A stretch of 64,000 nucleotides of DNA from Bacillota bacterium (GTDB taxonomy: Bacteria; Bacillota; Bacilli; Bacillales_A; Planococcaceae): NCBI GenBank assembly GCA_023405135.1, contig JAEXYZ010000066.1, positions 35,065 through 99,064 of the forward strand, written 5' to 3'. The notes below the pieces were generated by a model. The model was given only the letters and a program-made list of their open reading frames with translations. It was not told the DNA's origin and did not search any database. The position numbers were made by a program, and so were the translations under genes. This document shows, in pieces, positions 53,836 to 61,982 of the stretch (the stretch's first letter is position 1; every line of letters begins with the position of its first letter).

Positions 53836-55131
53836 ATGAAAACAATCGAATTTAAACAGCTAGACGAAACTTTGTATTATAAAAAACTGTCAAATGGGCT
53901 GGATGTCTATATTTTACCGAAAAAAGGATTTTCGAAAACTTTTGTAACGTTTACAACGAAGTATGGTTCCATTGACCGTACATTTGTACCGATTGGTGAG
54001 TCAGAAGCTATTACTGTCCCAGATGGTATTGCCCATTTTTTAGAGCATAAAATGTTTGAAAAAGAAGACGGAGATGTTTTCCAACAATTTAGTGAAGCGG
54101 GGGCATCTGCTAATGCATTCACTTCTTTTACAAGAACCGCTTATTTATTTTCAGCAACAGACAATATTTATAAAAGTACGGAGACATTATTAAATTTCGT
54201 TCAAGAGCCATATTTTACTGAACAAACTGTAAATAAAGAAAAGGGCATCATCGGTCAAGAAATTACAATGTATGATGATCAACCTGATTGGCGTCTTTAT
54301 TTCGGTGCAATTGAAAACATGTATCATAAACATCCAGTAAAAATTGATATTGCTGGAACGATTGAATCCATTGATAAAATTACAGCAGAGCACTTATATA
54401 CTTGCTACAATACGTTTTATCATCCTTCTAATATGCTATTGTTTGTTGTTGGTGGAATTGATCCAACTGAAATGATGTCCTTTATTGAAGACAATCAAAA
54501 TAAAAAGGAATTCCCAGAACCAACACCAATTGAACGACATTTTGAAGAAGAACCGCAAGAAGTAGCAATTCAAGAGCGCGAATTAAAAATGGATGTTCAA
54601 AAACCAAAAGTTTATGTTGGGCTAAAGGCAAAGGAAACAAATTTAAGTGGAGAAGAAATGCTAAAGCATGAGCTTTCAGTTCAAATTGGATTAGAATGTT
54701 TATTTGGCCGTGCATCTAATTTCTATACGGAAGTTTATGAAAAAGGACTAATTGATGAATCCTTTGCATATGATTTTTCGTTAGAAAATGGTTATGGTTT
54801 TGCATTAATTGGATCAGATTCAAGCAGTCCTGATGAATTAGCGAAGCTTATAAAGAATCAAATTAATAATGCAGATTCCGCTTTTAATGAAGAAAAAGTT
54901 GATCGTGTAAAACGTAAGAAAATAGGATTTTTCCTAAGAGCATTGAACTCAATGGAATTTATTGCAAACCAATTTACTCGATATAAATTTAACGATATGA
55001 ATCTATTCGATGCTGTGCCTGTTATCGAAAAAATTACGTTAAATGATGTAATGGAAGCTTTTAAAACGATACAGGGCGAGTCACAACAAACTGTATTTAA
55101 AATTTTACCTTCAAGTGAGCGAAAAGAATAA
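53836..55131 (+). CDS. ymfH: M16-family zinc peptidase YmfH
   Basis: This 431-residue M16 metallopeptidase has the inverted zinc motif HFLEHKMFE (His67, Glu70, His71) and the downstream VNKEKGIIGQEITMYDD carrying the third ligand Glu. With the catalytically degenerate YmfF six bases upstream it forms a typical active/inactive M16 pair. Its stop is directly followed by the ymfI ATG with no gap. The substrate is unknown. Confidence 0.94.
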   Translation: MKTIEFKQLDETLYYKKLSNGLDVYILPKKGFSKTFVTFTTKYGSIDRTFVPIGESEAITVPDGIAHFLEHKMFEKEDGDVFQQFSEAGASANAFTSFTRTAYLFSATDNIYKSTETLLNFVQEPYFTEQTVNKEKGIIGQEITMYDDQPDWRLYFGAIENMYHKHPVKIDIAGTIESIDKITAEHLYTCYNTFYHPSNMLLFVVGGIDPTEMMSFIEDNQNKKEFPEPTPIERHFEEEPQEVAIQERELKMDVQKPKVYVGLKAKETNLSGEEMLKHELSVQIGLECLFGRASNFYTEVYEKGLIDESFAYDFSLENGYGFALIGSDSSSPDELAKLIKNQINNADSAFNEEKVDRVKRKKIGFFLRALNSMEFIANQFTRYKFNDMNLFDAVPVIEKITLNDVMEAFKTIQGESQQTVFKILPSSERKE

Positions 55132-55860
55132 ATGAAACGATTTGCACTTGTAATTGGTGCTTCCGGAGCAATAGGTAGTGCAATTGCTAAGCGACTAGCT
55201 ACAGACGGCTGGTCGCTCTATTTGCATTACAACAACGGCAAATTGAAAGTAGACAATTTAATAAACGAACTGAATTCAATTTATCCGCAACAAGAATTTA
55301 TCGGGATTTTTGCAGATTTTACTGAAGATCAAGGAGCCGACCAATTAGCAGCCCAAATTTTTTCTATAAAAGCAATTGTCGTGGCAAGTGGGCATGCTTT
55401 TTATGGTTTATTAGAAGATACACCTGTGTCTGAAATGAATCGTCTTTGGAAAGTGCATGTCCAAAACCCTATTCGTTTAATTGCCTTATTATCAAGTAAG
55501 CTTCGAAAAAATGATGTAAGCTATATATTGTTTATCGGTTCTATTTGGGGAGAAACTGGTGCTGCCCTTGAGTCAGTTTATAGTGCAGTAAAAGGTGCAC
55601 AACATGCTTTTGTAAAGTCCTATGCAAAGGAAGTTGCCTTCAATCATATACTTGTTAATGCGATAGCACCTGGATTAATCGATACTTCAATGAATGAACA
55701 TTTAAATAATGAAGAAATGCAACATCTATATGAAGAAATTCCATTAGGAAGAGCGGGCACTATGAAAGAAGTTGCGAATATAGCCGCTTTTTATTTGAGT
55801 GGGCAAGCTGATTATGTAACAGGACAAATTATTAGATTAAACGGAGGATGGTACATATAA
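55132..55860 (+). CDS. ymfI: SDR-family oxidoreductase YmfI (EF-P modification)
   Basis: The 242-residue short-chain dehydrogenase has the N-terminal cofactor motif GASGAIG (9-15) and the catalytic Ser137, Tyr150 and Lys154 (YSAVK). The C-terminal VTGQIIRLNGGWYI is typical of SDRs. YmfI of B. subtilis reduces the 5-aminopentanone precursor on EF-P to 5-aminopentanol, supporting polyproline synthesis and swarming. The gene abuts ymfH without a spacer, so these genes are surely cotranscribed. Confidence 0.94.
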   Translation: MKRFALVIGASGAIGSAIAKRLATDGWSLYLHYNNGKLKVDNLINELNSIYPQQEFIGIFADFTEDQGADQLAAQIFSIKAIVVASGHAFYGLLEDTPVSEMNRLWKVHVQNPIRLIALLSSKLRKNDVSYILFIGSIWGETGAALESVYSAVKGAQHAFVKSYAKEVAFNHILVNAIAPGLIDTSMNEHLNNEEMQHLYEEIPLGRAGTMKEVANIAAFYLSGQADYVTGQIIRLNGGWYI

Positions 55861-55903
55861 TTTCTGATTTTGTACATAATAAAATACAAAGGAGGAGATT
55901 ACA

Positions 55904-56161
55904 ATGGCGCTATTAGAAAACTGGGAAAAATGGACGTCATTTTTAGGTCAACAAGTTGACGATGCCAAACAACACGGTATGTCTAAAAAAGTAATTGAAA
56001 AAACTGCTGTACAAATTGGTGATTATTTGGCAAAAAATGTTGACCCTAAAAATGAGCAAGAGCGCGTACTATCCGATTTATGGGGAGTAGCATCTGATGA
56101 TGAAAAGCATGCACTTGCAAACTGTGTAATCAAATTAGTGCAAAATCATCGCGTTCAATAA
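55904..56161 (+). CDS. ymfJ: YmfJ, DUF3243 protein
   Basis: The 85-residue soluble protein is all-helical looking. It begins MALLENWEKWTSFLGQQVDD and ends DDEKHALANCVIKLVQNHRV, the DUF3243 pattern. An AAGGAGGAGAT site precedes the ATG. The function is unknown; the position after ymfI matches B. subtilis. Confidence 0.9.
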   Translation: MALLENWEKWTSFLGQQVDDAKQHGMSKKVIEKTAVQIGDYLAKNVDPKNEQERVLSDLWGVASDDEKHALANCVIKLVQNHRVQ

Positions 56162-56252
56162 AATTGAATAATTTGTTTATTTAGTATGCCTAAATTATTA
56201 GAAATCACAGAAAACTAAACACATTTTTTCATTTTAACCACTTCTCTTAAAT

Positions 56253-56276
56253 AAGGAGGCTAGTCCTCCTTTTTCT
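56253..56276 (+). terminator. Terminator after ymfJ
   Basis: AAGGAGG (56253-56259) pairs with CCTCCTT (56265-56271), followed by TTTCTTC. The rest of the 305-bp gap is AT-rich. Confidence 0.75.
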
Positions 56277-56389
56277 TCTATAAAATACAAAGAAAATTTG
56301 GGTAATTTTGACTTAATCCTTTTTTCTACTGTATATGATATAAAAATAATTATTTTTTATAATTTGGTAGAAAATCGACAGTTTCGAAC

Positions 56390-56418
56390 TTTTCAATACA
56401 TATAAAATCCGCTATGAT
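56390..56418 (+). promoter_or_regulatory. Sigma-A promoter for ymfK
   Basis: TTTTCA (56390-56395), 17 bp, TATGAT (56413-56418), 48 bp before the start codon. Confidence 0.55.
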
Positions 56419-56466
56419 GAAACTTATAAAGAAAAATTTCGTTTCGTTAGTGGGGGGACGATTTTA

Positions 56467-57258
56467 ATGGGTGAATGGTATTTTGAATATGAGATTCAAG
56501 TAAATCGTCCAGGTTTATTAGGAGATATTGCATCACTCCTTGGAATGTTAAGAGTAAATATTGTATCAATTAATGGGGTAGATGAAGAACGTCGGGGCAT
56601 GTTATTAAAAGCAGAGAATGAAGAATCGATTGAACGCTTCAGATCTATTGTATCTACAATGGAAAATATCCATGTTACAAAGTTTCGCCAACCAAAAGTA
56701 CGTGATCGACTTGCAGTTCGACATGGACATTATATCGAGCGTGATGCAGATGAAAGAAATACGTTTCGATTTGTACGGGATGAACTCGGTATATTAGTTG
56801 ACTTTATGGCTGAGTTGTTTAAAAAAGAAGGACATAAATTAATTGGTATCCGTGGTATGCCGCGTGTAGGTAAAACGGAATCAGTAGTTGCTGCAAGTGT
56901 TTGTGCTAATAAAAAATGGATTTTCTTATCTTCCACAATGATTAAGCAAACGATTCGTAGTTCGCTTATTGGTGACGAATTTAGTGCAAACAATTTATTT
57001 ATTCTTGATGGTGCTGTTACACGTCGAACTTCTGATGAACGACATCAGCAGCTAGTAAGAGAAATTATGCGAATCCCATCTACTAAAGTAATAGAGCATC
57101 CTGATATTTTTGTGCAACATTCGGAATATAAAATTGAAGACTTCGATTACATTATTGAGCTTCGTCATCATCCAGATGAAGTGATTACTTATGAATTAAT
57201 TGAAAAAAATGAGATGATGTCACAAAATGATCATTTCGGTGGTTTTGGAGGATTTTAG
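56467..57258 (+). CDS. ymfK: YmfK, DUF3388 protein with ACT-like N terminus
   Basis: The 263-residue protein starts with an ACT-like segment (WYFEYEIQVNRPGLLGDIAS, about 1-75), which suggests small-molecule sensing. A conserved DUF3388 region follows with IGIRGMPRVGKTESVVAASV (about 131-150), resembling a P-loop. The C terminus is Gly/Phe-rich (DHFGGFGGF). It matches B. subtilis YmfK in position. An ATPase function is suggested by GMPRVGKTE but not established. Confidence 0.88.
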   Translation: MGEWYFEYEIQVNRPGLLGDIASLLGMLRVNIVSINGVDEERRGMLLKAENEESIERFRSIVSTMENIHVTKFRQPKVRDRLAVRHGHYIERDADERNTFRFVRDELGILVDFMAELFKKEGHKLIGIRGMPRVGKTESVVAASVCANKKWIFLSSTMIKQTIRSSLIGDEFSANNLFILDGAVTRRTSDERHQQLVREIMRIPSTKVIEHPDIFVQHSEYKIEDFDYIIELRHHPDEVITYELIEKNEMMSQNDHFGGFGGF

Positions 57259-57367
57259 TAAAAAAATGTTTAGTTACTACGTCAGTGAACGAAACTGTTA
57301 TTGAAAAGCTTTAGCTAATTGTTAAATGCTAAGTAACCAGCATTGTGTTGGCTCCCGGCGTATGTCA

Positions 57368-57424
57368 CAGATTTTGTATAGTTTTCGTCAAAATCTGAAA
57401 GGCAATTTCGCCGTGGCGAAATTG
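57368..57424. repeat. Two adjacent perfect inverted repeats upstream of rodZ
   Basis: CAGATTTTG (57368-57376) is inverted as CAAAATCTG (57389-57397). Immediately after it, CAATTTCGCC (57403-57412) is inverted as GGCGAAATTG (57415-57424) around GT. No T-run follows. The pair ends 22 bp before the rodZ start. Confidence 0.75.
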
Positions 57425-57446
57425 ATTAAAAAAGTAGGTGTTATTG

Positions 57447-58316
57447 TTGACAGAACTCGGAAATCGCCTTAAAGAAGCGAGATTATCTAAAGGTTATAGT
57501 TTGGATGACCTACAAGAAATTACCAAAATTCAAAAACGTTATCTTGTAGGTATTGAAGAAGGAAATTACTCAATTATGCCAGGATCATTTTATGTTCGGG
57601 CATTTATAAAACAATATGCAGAGGCTGTAGGTCTAGATTCAGAAGAAATTTTACAGGAATTTAAAAGTGATATTCCGAATCAACCAACTGAAGAGGTTGC
57701 TCAGTCAATTTCTCAAAGTCCCACTAGACGAAAACTTAATGCGCGATCAACGAATCGATTATTAGAAACGATGCCTAAAATTATTGTTGCTTTATTCATT
57801 ATTGTCATTATTGTTGCAATTTGGTTTTTATATCAAAAGAAAGTTTCAAATGTGCCAGATGAAGTTGAAAATGATACATCAACAGAAATTGAATATGAGC
57901 AAACACCACCTCCTACTAAACCTATAGATGAAGAACCAACTGAAACAGAAGTAGATGCGCCAGAGGATACGGAGGAACCTGTCGAAGAAGAACAAACTCA
58001 AACGATTTCCTCCGGTGTAGTTGAAGGTGAAACGACAACGTATGAATTATCTGGTACTGATACGATGGCTATTCGAATTGAAGTTTCAGGTGATACTTGG
58101 GTTGGTATTCGTGATGCTAATGGAAATGAGCAAATTGAGGATCGAGTATATACAGCAGGTGAAGTTGTGGAACATGATTCTACTGCAAATGGTTATGCAC
58201 GTATTCGTCTTGGCAATGCACAAAATGCAAAAGTTTTTGTAAATGATGTTGAAGTTCAATACGCACAAAACATTATGACACAAAATATTATTATTACATT
58301 ACAACAAGAACAATAG
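57447..58316 (+). CDS. rodZ: Cytoskeletal/cell-shape protein RodZ (YmfM)
   Basis: RodZ links MreB filaments to the elongation machinery. The 289-residue product has an N-terminal Xre-type helix-turn-helix (LGNRLKEARLSKGYSLDDLQ, about 1-70) and a single membrane segment (about 111-129). An acidic Pro/Thr/Glu-rich periplasmic linker (about 140-190) and a C-terminal DUF4115 beta domain (about 195-285) follow. The TTG at 57447 has AGGTG at proper spacing, giving the N terminus MTELGNRL; the in-frame GTG at 57438 lies within that site. Length matches B. subtilis RodZ (288). Confidence 0.94.
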   Translation: MTELGNRLKEARLSKGYSLDDLQEITKIQKRYLVGIEEGNYSIMPGSFYVRAFIKQYAEAVGLDSEEILQEFKSDIPNQPTEEVAQSISQSPTRRKLNARSTNRLLETMPKIIVALFIIVIIVAIWFLYQKKVSNVPDEVENDTSTEIEYEQTPPPTKPIDEEPTETEVDAPEDTEEPVEEEQTQTISSGVVEGETTTYELSGTDTMAIRIEVSGDTWVGIRDANGNEQIEDRVYTAGEVVEHDSTANGYARIRLGNAQNAKVFVNDVEVQYAQNIMTQNIIITLQQEQ

Positions 58317-58345
58317 TCATCTTTAAAGGATGGCTATTTTCTTTC
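58312..58345 (+). terminator. Hairpin overlapping the rodZ stop codon
   Basis: AATAGTCATC (58312-58321) pairs with GATGGCTATT (58329-58338, one G-U pair), followed by TTCTTTC. It overlaps the rodZ stop and could be a weak terminator or attenuator before pgsA. Confidence 0.55.
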
Positions 58346-58366
58346 GAATGAAAGGTGTTAGTAAAA

Positions 58367-58942
58367 ATGAATATTCCGAATAAGATTACAGTCTCAAGAA
58401 TTTGTTTAATCCCATTATTTGTGATTGTAATACTATTTGACTTTGGTGGTACAATTCGTCTATTAGGAGCAGAGATGCCCTTAAATCATCTTGTGGGAGC
58501 ACTAATCTTTATTATTGCATCAACAACTGACTGGATTGATGGATACTATGCAAGAAAATATAACCTAGTAACAACATTAGGGAAATTTTTAGATCCGTTA
58601 GCTGATAAACTTTTAGTATCTGCTGCATTTATTATTTTAGTTGAGTTAGGTATGGCACCTTCATGGGTTATTATTATTATTTTAAGCCGTGAATTTGCTG
58701 TTACTGGCTTACGTGCAATTTTGGCTGGTGAGGGAGAAATTGTGGCAGCTAGTCAATTAGGTAAGATTAAAACATGGGCACAAATTGTTGCTATTTCTTC
58801 ACTGCTATTACACAATACTATCTTTGCTCTAATCGGCATACCATTTGATATGATCACTCTTTATATTGCATTAATCTTTACTATTTGGTCTGGATGGGAA
58901 TATTTCTATTTAAATCGTCATGTTTTTGTAAACTCAAAATAA
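58367..58942 (+). CDS. pgsA: CDP-diacylglycerol-glycerol-3-phosphate phosphatidyltransferase
   Basis: PgsA makes phosphatidylglycerophosphate, the first step to phosphatidylglycerol. The 191-residue membrane protein begins NIPNKITVSRICLIPLFVIV. It has the CDP-alcohol phosphotransferase motif with Asp55, Asp58, Gly59, Ala62, Arg63, Gly72, Asp76 and Asp80 all present. Its substrate CDP-diacylglycerol comes from CdsA, also in this window. The ATG at 58367 follows AAGGTGT. Confidence 0.96.
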   Translation: MNIPNKITVSRICLIPLFVIVILFDFGGTIRLLGAEMPLNHLVGALIFIIASTTDWIDGYYARKYNLVTTLGKFLDPLADKLLVSAAFIILVELGMAPSWVIIIILSREFAVTGLRAILAGEGEIVAASQLGKIKTWAQIVAISSLLLHNTIFALIGIPFDMITLYIALIFTIWSGWEYFYLNRHVFVNSK

Positions 58943-58955
58943 GTGAGGTTAGAGG

Positions 58956-60212
58956 ATGAATGCAGAAATTATAGCAGTTGGATCCGAATTATTGCTCGGT
59001 CAAATTGCTAATACGAATGCAAAGTTTATATCAACTCAATTATCTGAGCTTGGTATTAACGTATTCTATCATACAGTGGTAGGAGATAATGCCGGACGTT
59101 TAAAAGATGTGATTGAAATTGCAGAATCACGCTCAGATTTAATTATTTTCTCAGGTGGACTTGGACCAACAAAAGATGATTTAACGAAGGAAACAATCGC
59201 AAATCATCTTGGCTTGCCATTAGTATTCGATCATGTGGCATTAGCTTATATTGAAGAATACTTCTCCCAACGAGGGAAAGCTATGACAGAAAATAACCGT
59301 AAGCAAGCGCTTGTGTTAGAAGGTAGTAAAGTACTTGCAAATCATCATGGCATGGCTCCTGGAATGCTTTTAGAACAAAATGGACGCACATACATACTAC
59401 TTCCAGGACCGCCAAAAGAAATTGAGCCGATGTTTCAATTTGAGGTAAAACCGAAGCTTGCTGCCCGTTTAAGTGCTGGTGGTGTCATTGTGTCACATGT
59501 TTTACGCTTTTATGGTATTGGTGAAGCAGAGCTTGAGGTACAGGTACAAGATATATTAGATAATCAATCAAATCCAACAGTAGCTCCTTTAGCATCTGAT
59601 GGTGAGGTAACATTGCGAATCACTGCTAAAGCCGCTACAGAAGAAGAAGCATGGAATTTAATCAAAATAAAAGAGACTGAAATTTTAAATATAGTTGGTG
59701 AATATCACTACGGAAATAATGATGATTCCTTGGCTTCTAAAACAGTTGAAATGTTGCTTTATAATAAGTTAACGATTTCTGCTGCAGAAAGTTTAACTGC
59801 GGGTCTATTTCAATCTGAGCTTACTGAAATTCCGGGTGTTAGTGGTACGCTAGTTGGTGGAGTTGTTACTTATACTGAACAGGCAAAAGTAAATCAACTT
59901 GGTATTGAAAAGTCATTACTTGATGAGTTTGGTATTGTAAGTAGCGAATGTGCTGCTGCGATGGCTTCTAAAGTACGTGAAAAGTTTGGAACTGACATTG
60001 GAATCGGTTTAACTGGGGCTGCTGGACCTGAGCCACATGATGGTCAAGCGGCAGGAACAATTTGGATTGGCTTTAGTATTGGAGATTCTGAGCCGATTAC
60101 TCGTAAACTTCAGCTTTCAGGTATGCGCAATACAAACCGAATACGTGCTGTTAAATTAGCATTTAGCTTTTTAATGAGATTGTTACAAGAAAAAGGCTAT
60201 AATAAGGTTTAA
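58956..60212 (+). CDS. cinA: Competence/damage-inducible protein CinA
   Basis: The 418-residue protein has the two-part CinA form. The N-terminal MoCF-binding-like domain (AEIIAVGSELLLGQIANTNA, FSGGLGPTKDDLTKE) is associated with ADP-ribose pyrophosphatase activity. The C-terminal CinA domain (TISAAESLTAGLFQSELTEI, GIGLTGAAGPEPHDGQ) is an NMN deamidase fold in other bacteria. It lies directly upstream of recA, as in many Firmicutes, but a strong terminator separates them. Confidence 0.95.
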   Translation: MNAEIIAVGSELLLGQIANTNAKFISTQLSELGINVFYHTVVGDNAGRLKDVIEIAESRSDLIIFSGGLGPTKDDLTKETIANHLGLPLVFDHVALAYIEEYFSQRGKAMTENNRKQALVLEGSKVLANHHGMAPGMLLEQNGRTYILLPGPPKEIEPMFQFEVKPKLAARLSAGGVIVSHVLRFYGIGEAELEVQVQDILDNQSNPTVAPLASDGEVTLRITAKAATEEEAWNLIKIKETEILNIVGEYHYGNNDDSLASKTVEMLLYNKLTISAAESLTAGLFQSELTEIPGVSGTLVGGVVTYTEQAKVNQLGIEKSLLDEFGIVSSECAAAMASKVREKFGTDIGIGLTGAAGPEPHDGQAAGTIWIGFSIGDSEPITRKLQLSGMRNTNRIRAVKLAFSFLMRLLQEKGYNKV

Positions 60213-60217
60213 AAAAG

Positions 60218-60249
60218 AAATTTGGGCTATTTTTATAGCTCAAATTTTT
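60218..60249 (+). terminator. Terminator between cinA and recA
   Basis: AAATTTGGGCTAT (60218-60230) pairs with ATAGCTCAAATTT (60235-60247) around TTTT, with one G-U pair, followed by TTATTTT. Confidence 0.88.
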
Positions 60250-60264
60250 ATTTTGCGCAAAAAA

Positions 60265-60278
60265 CGAAAATATGTTCG
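60265..60278 (+). promoter_or_regulatory. LexA (SOS/DinR) box upstream of recA
   Basis: CGAAAATATGTTCG fits the Bacillus SOS box CGAACRNRYGTTCG with one mismatch (position 5). It ends 8 bp upstream of the recA -35 element, so SOS induction of recA is expected. Confidence 0.8.
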
Positions 60279-60286
60279 CTTTTTCC

Positions 60287-60315
60287 TTGAAAGTTGTCTC
60301 AAAAAGAAGTATAGT
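60287..60315 (+). promoter_or_regulatory. Sigma-A promoter for recA
   Basis: TTGAAA (60287-60292), 17 bp, TATAGT (60310-60315), 55 bp before the recA start and just downstream of the SOS box. Confidence 0.8.
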
Positions 60316-60370
60316 AGATACATAAGAAATAGACAAATCTAATTTAATTGATATATAGGGAGGAAATATT

Positions 60371-61432
60371 TTGAGTGATCGTAAAGCTGCCTTAGATATG
60401 GCATTAAAACAAATTGAAAAGCAGTTCGGTAAAGGTTCTATTATGAAACTAGGTGAGCAATCTGACCGCCAAATTTCAACATCATCTAGTGGCTCATTAG
60501 CGCTTGATGCAGCACTTGGAGTAGGGGGCTATCCCCGAGGTCGTATTATTGAAATTTATGGTCCAGAATCTTCTGGTAAAACAACAGTTGCTCTTCATGC
60601 AATAGCAGAAATTCAAGCAAAAGGTGGACAAGCTGCGTTTATCGATGCAGAGCACGCATTAGACCCAGTTTACGCACAAAAATTGGGCGTTAACATTGAT
60701 GAATTATTACTTTCTCAGCCAGACACTGGTGAGCAAGCATTAGAAATCGCTGAAGCATTAGTACGTAGTGGTGCCATTGATATTATCGTTATCGACTCAG
60801 TAGCTGCGTTAGTACCAAAAGCAGAAATTGAAGGCGAGATGGGTGACTCTCACATGGGTCTACAAGCTCGTTTAATGTCTCAAGCGCTACGTAAACTTTC
60901 TGGTATTATTAACAAATCAAACACATTAGCGATCTTTATTAACCAAGTTCGTGAAAAAATCGGTGTAATGTTTGGTAACCCTGAAACAACAACTGGTGGT
61001 CGTGCTCTTAAATTCTACGCGTCAATTCGACTAGAAGTTCGCCGCGCGGAACAAATTAAACAAGGTACAGAAATGATTGGAAACAAAACAAAAATTAAAG
61101 TCGTAAAAAATAAAGTTGCACCACCATTCCGTACTGCTGAAGTAGACATTATGTATGGTGAAGGGATTTCTAAAGAAGGGGAAATTGTTGACTTAGGTGC
61201 AGAATTAGACATTATTCAGAAAAGCGGTTCTTGGTATGCATATGGTGATGAACGCATAGGTCAAGGCCGAGAAAATGCTAAACAATACTTAAAAGCAAAT
61301 CCTGCAATTCGCGACGAGATTGCAAACAAAATTCGTGAATCTTATGGAATCGCATCATCATCATACACAATTGGTGCCCATGATGAAGAAGAAATGGACG
61401 AAGAATTAGCATTGTTATTAGATGAAGAGTAG
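60371..61432 (+). CDS. recA: Recombinase RecA
   Basis: RecA forms filaments on ssDNA, drives strand exchange and triggers LexA self-cleavage. The 353-residue product has Walker A GPESSGKTT (64-72), VIDSVAALVPKAEIEGEMGD (Walker B and loop L1), and NQVREKIGVMFGNPETTTGG (L2). The acidic C-terminal tail is DEEEMDEELALLLDEE. The TTG start lies behind AGGGAGGAAA. An SOS box and a strong promoter lie upstream, and a repeat-derived terminator structure lies downstream. Confidence 0.99.
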   Translation: MSDRKAALDMALKQIEKQFGKGSIMKLGEQSDRQISTSSSGSLALDAALGVGGYPRGRIIEIYGPESSGKTTVALHAIAEIQAKGGQAAFIDAEHALDPVYAQKLGVNIDELLLSQPDTGEQALEIAEALVRSGAIDIIVIDSVAALVPKAEIEGEMGDSHMGLQARLMSQALRKLSGIINKSNTLAIFINQVREKIGVMFGNPETTTGGRALKFYASIRLEVRRAEQIKQGTEMIGNKTKIKVVKNKVAPPFRTAEVDIMYGEGISKEGEIVDLGAELDIIQKSGSWYAYGDERIGQGRENAKQYLKANPAIRDEIANKIRESYGIASSSYTIGAHDEEEMDEELALLLDEE

Positions 61433-61443
61433 GATTTTATGAG

Positions 61444-61665
61444 GCTGGGACAAAAGTGGATTTTTCGAAAGAATTCGCTTATGCCACTAATAAGAATTGG
61501 ATATTTTTGGAAATTGATTAGAGTGAAGGGGCGACTCCTGCGGGCTCGAGTCTCGGGCCCGCGGAAAGCGTCCCCGGAACGGAAATCAATTTTCTTAATG
61601 TCAAAAAAACATTATTTTTCTTAATAAGAAAAATGATGTTTTTTAGTTTTGTCCCAGCTTTTTTT
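61444..61665. repeat. Dispersed-type repeat with terminator-like ends after recA
   Basis: The element is bounded by perfect 12-bp inverted ends, GCTGGGACAAAA (61444-61455) and TTTTGTCCCAGC (61647-61658), followed by a run of T. Inside are GGGGCGACTCCTGCGGGCTC, CCCGGAACGGAAATCAA and an AT-rich hairpin AACATTATTTTTCTTA/TAAGAAAAATGATGTT (about 61608-61641). The GCGACTCCTGCGGG...GAACGGAAATCAA pattern is a repeat known from many Bacillaceae genomes. It probably terminates recA transcription. The short frame inside it is not considered a gene. The 61666-61844 stretch is AT-rich with nothing recognised. Confidence 0.75.
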
Positions 61666-61844
61666 AATAAGATACTATGAAGCTCTTTTACAATAATTGA
61701 ATATCTTTATCAAATATTGCCTAAAATAATAATAAATTCTATTTAAATTTATAATAGACATATTTTAAGCTGTAGAGAGAATTAAATCCATAAATTCAAA
61801 TCAAAATATATACTTACTTTATTATCGTGTAATAGTGGGAATCC

Positions 61845-61873
61845 TTGACAGAGCTAGTATTGAGCTATACAAT
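61845..61873 (+). promoter_or_regulatory. Sigma-A promoter for rny
   Basis: A perfect TTGACA (61845-61850), 17 bp and TACAAT (61868-61873). The rny start lies about 110 bp downstream. Confidence 0.8.
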
Positions 61874-61982
61874 TAAATATGTATAATTTCTTAATTTTTG
61901 AAATGAAATAGGCAGTATGTTGACAATATCAATATATGAGCCGACTGAAAATGACACAAATATAGCAAGAGGAGGTGTTCGA

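Noticed and set aside
61439..61624. 61-codon + strand frame after recA
   Set aside because: It lies entirely within the dispersed repeat element and has no recognisable protein or ribosome binding site.
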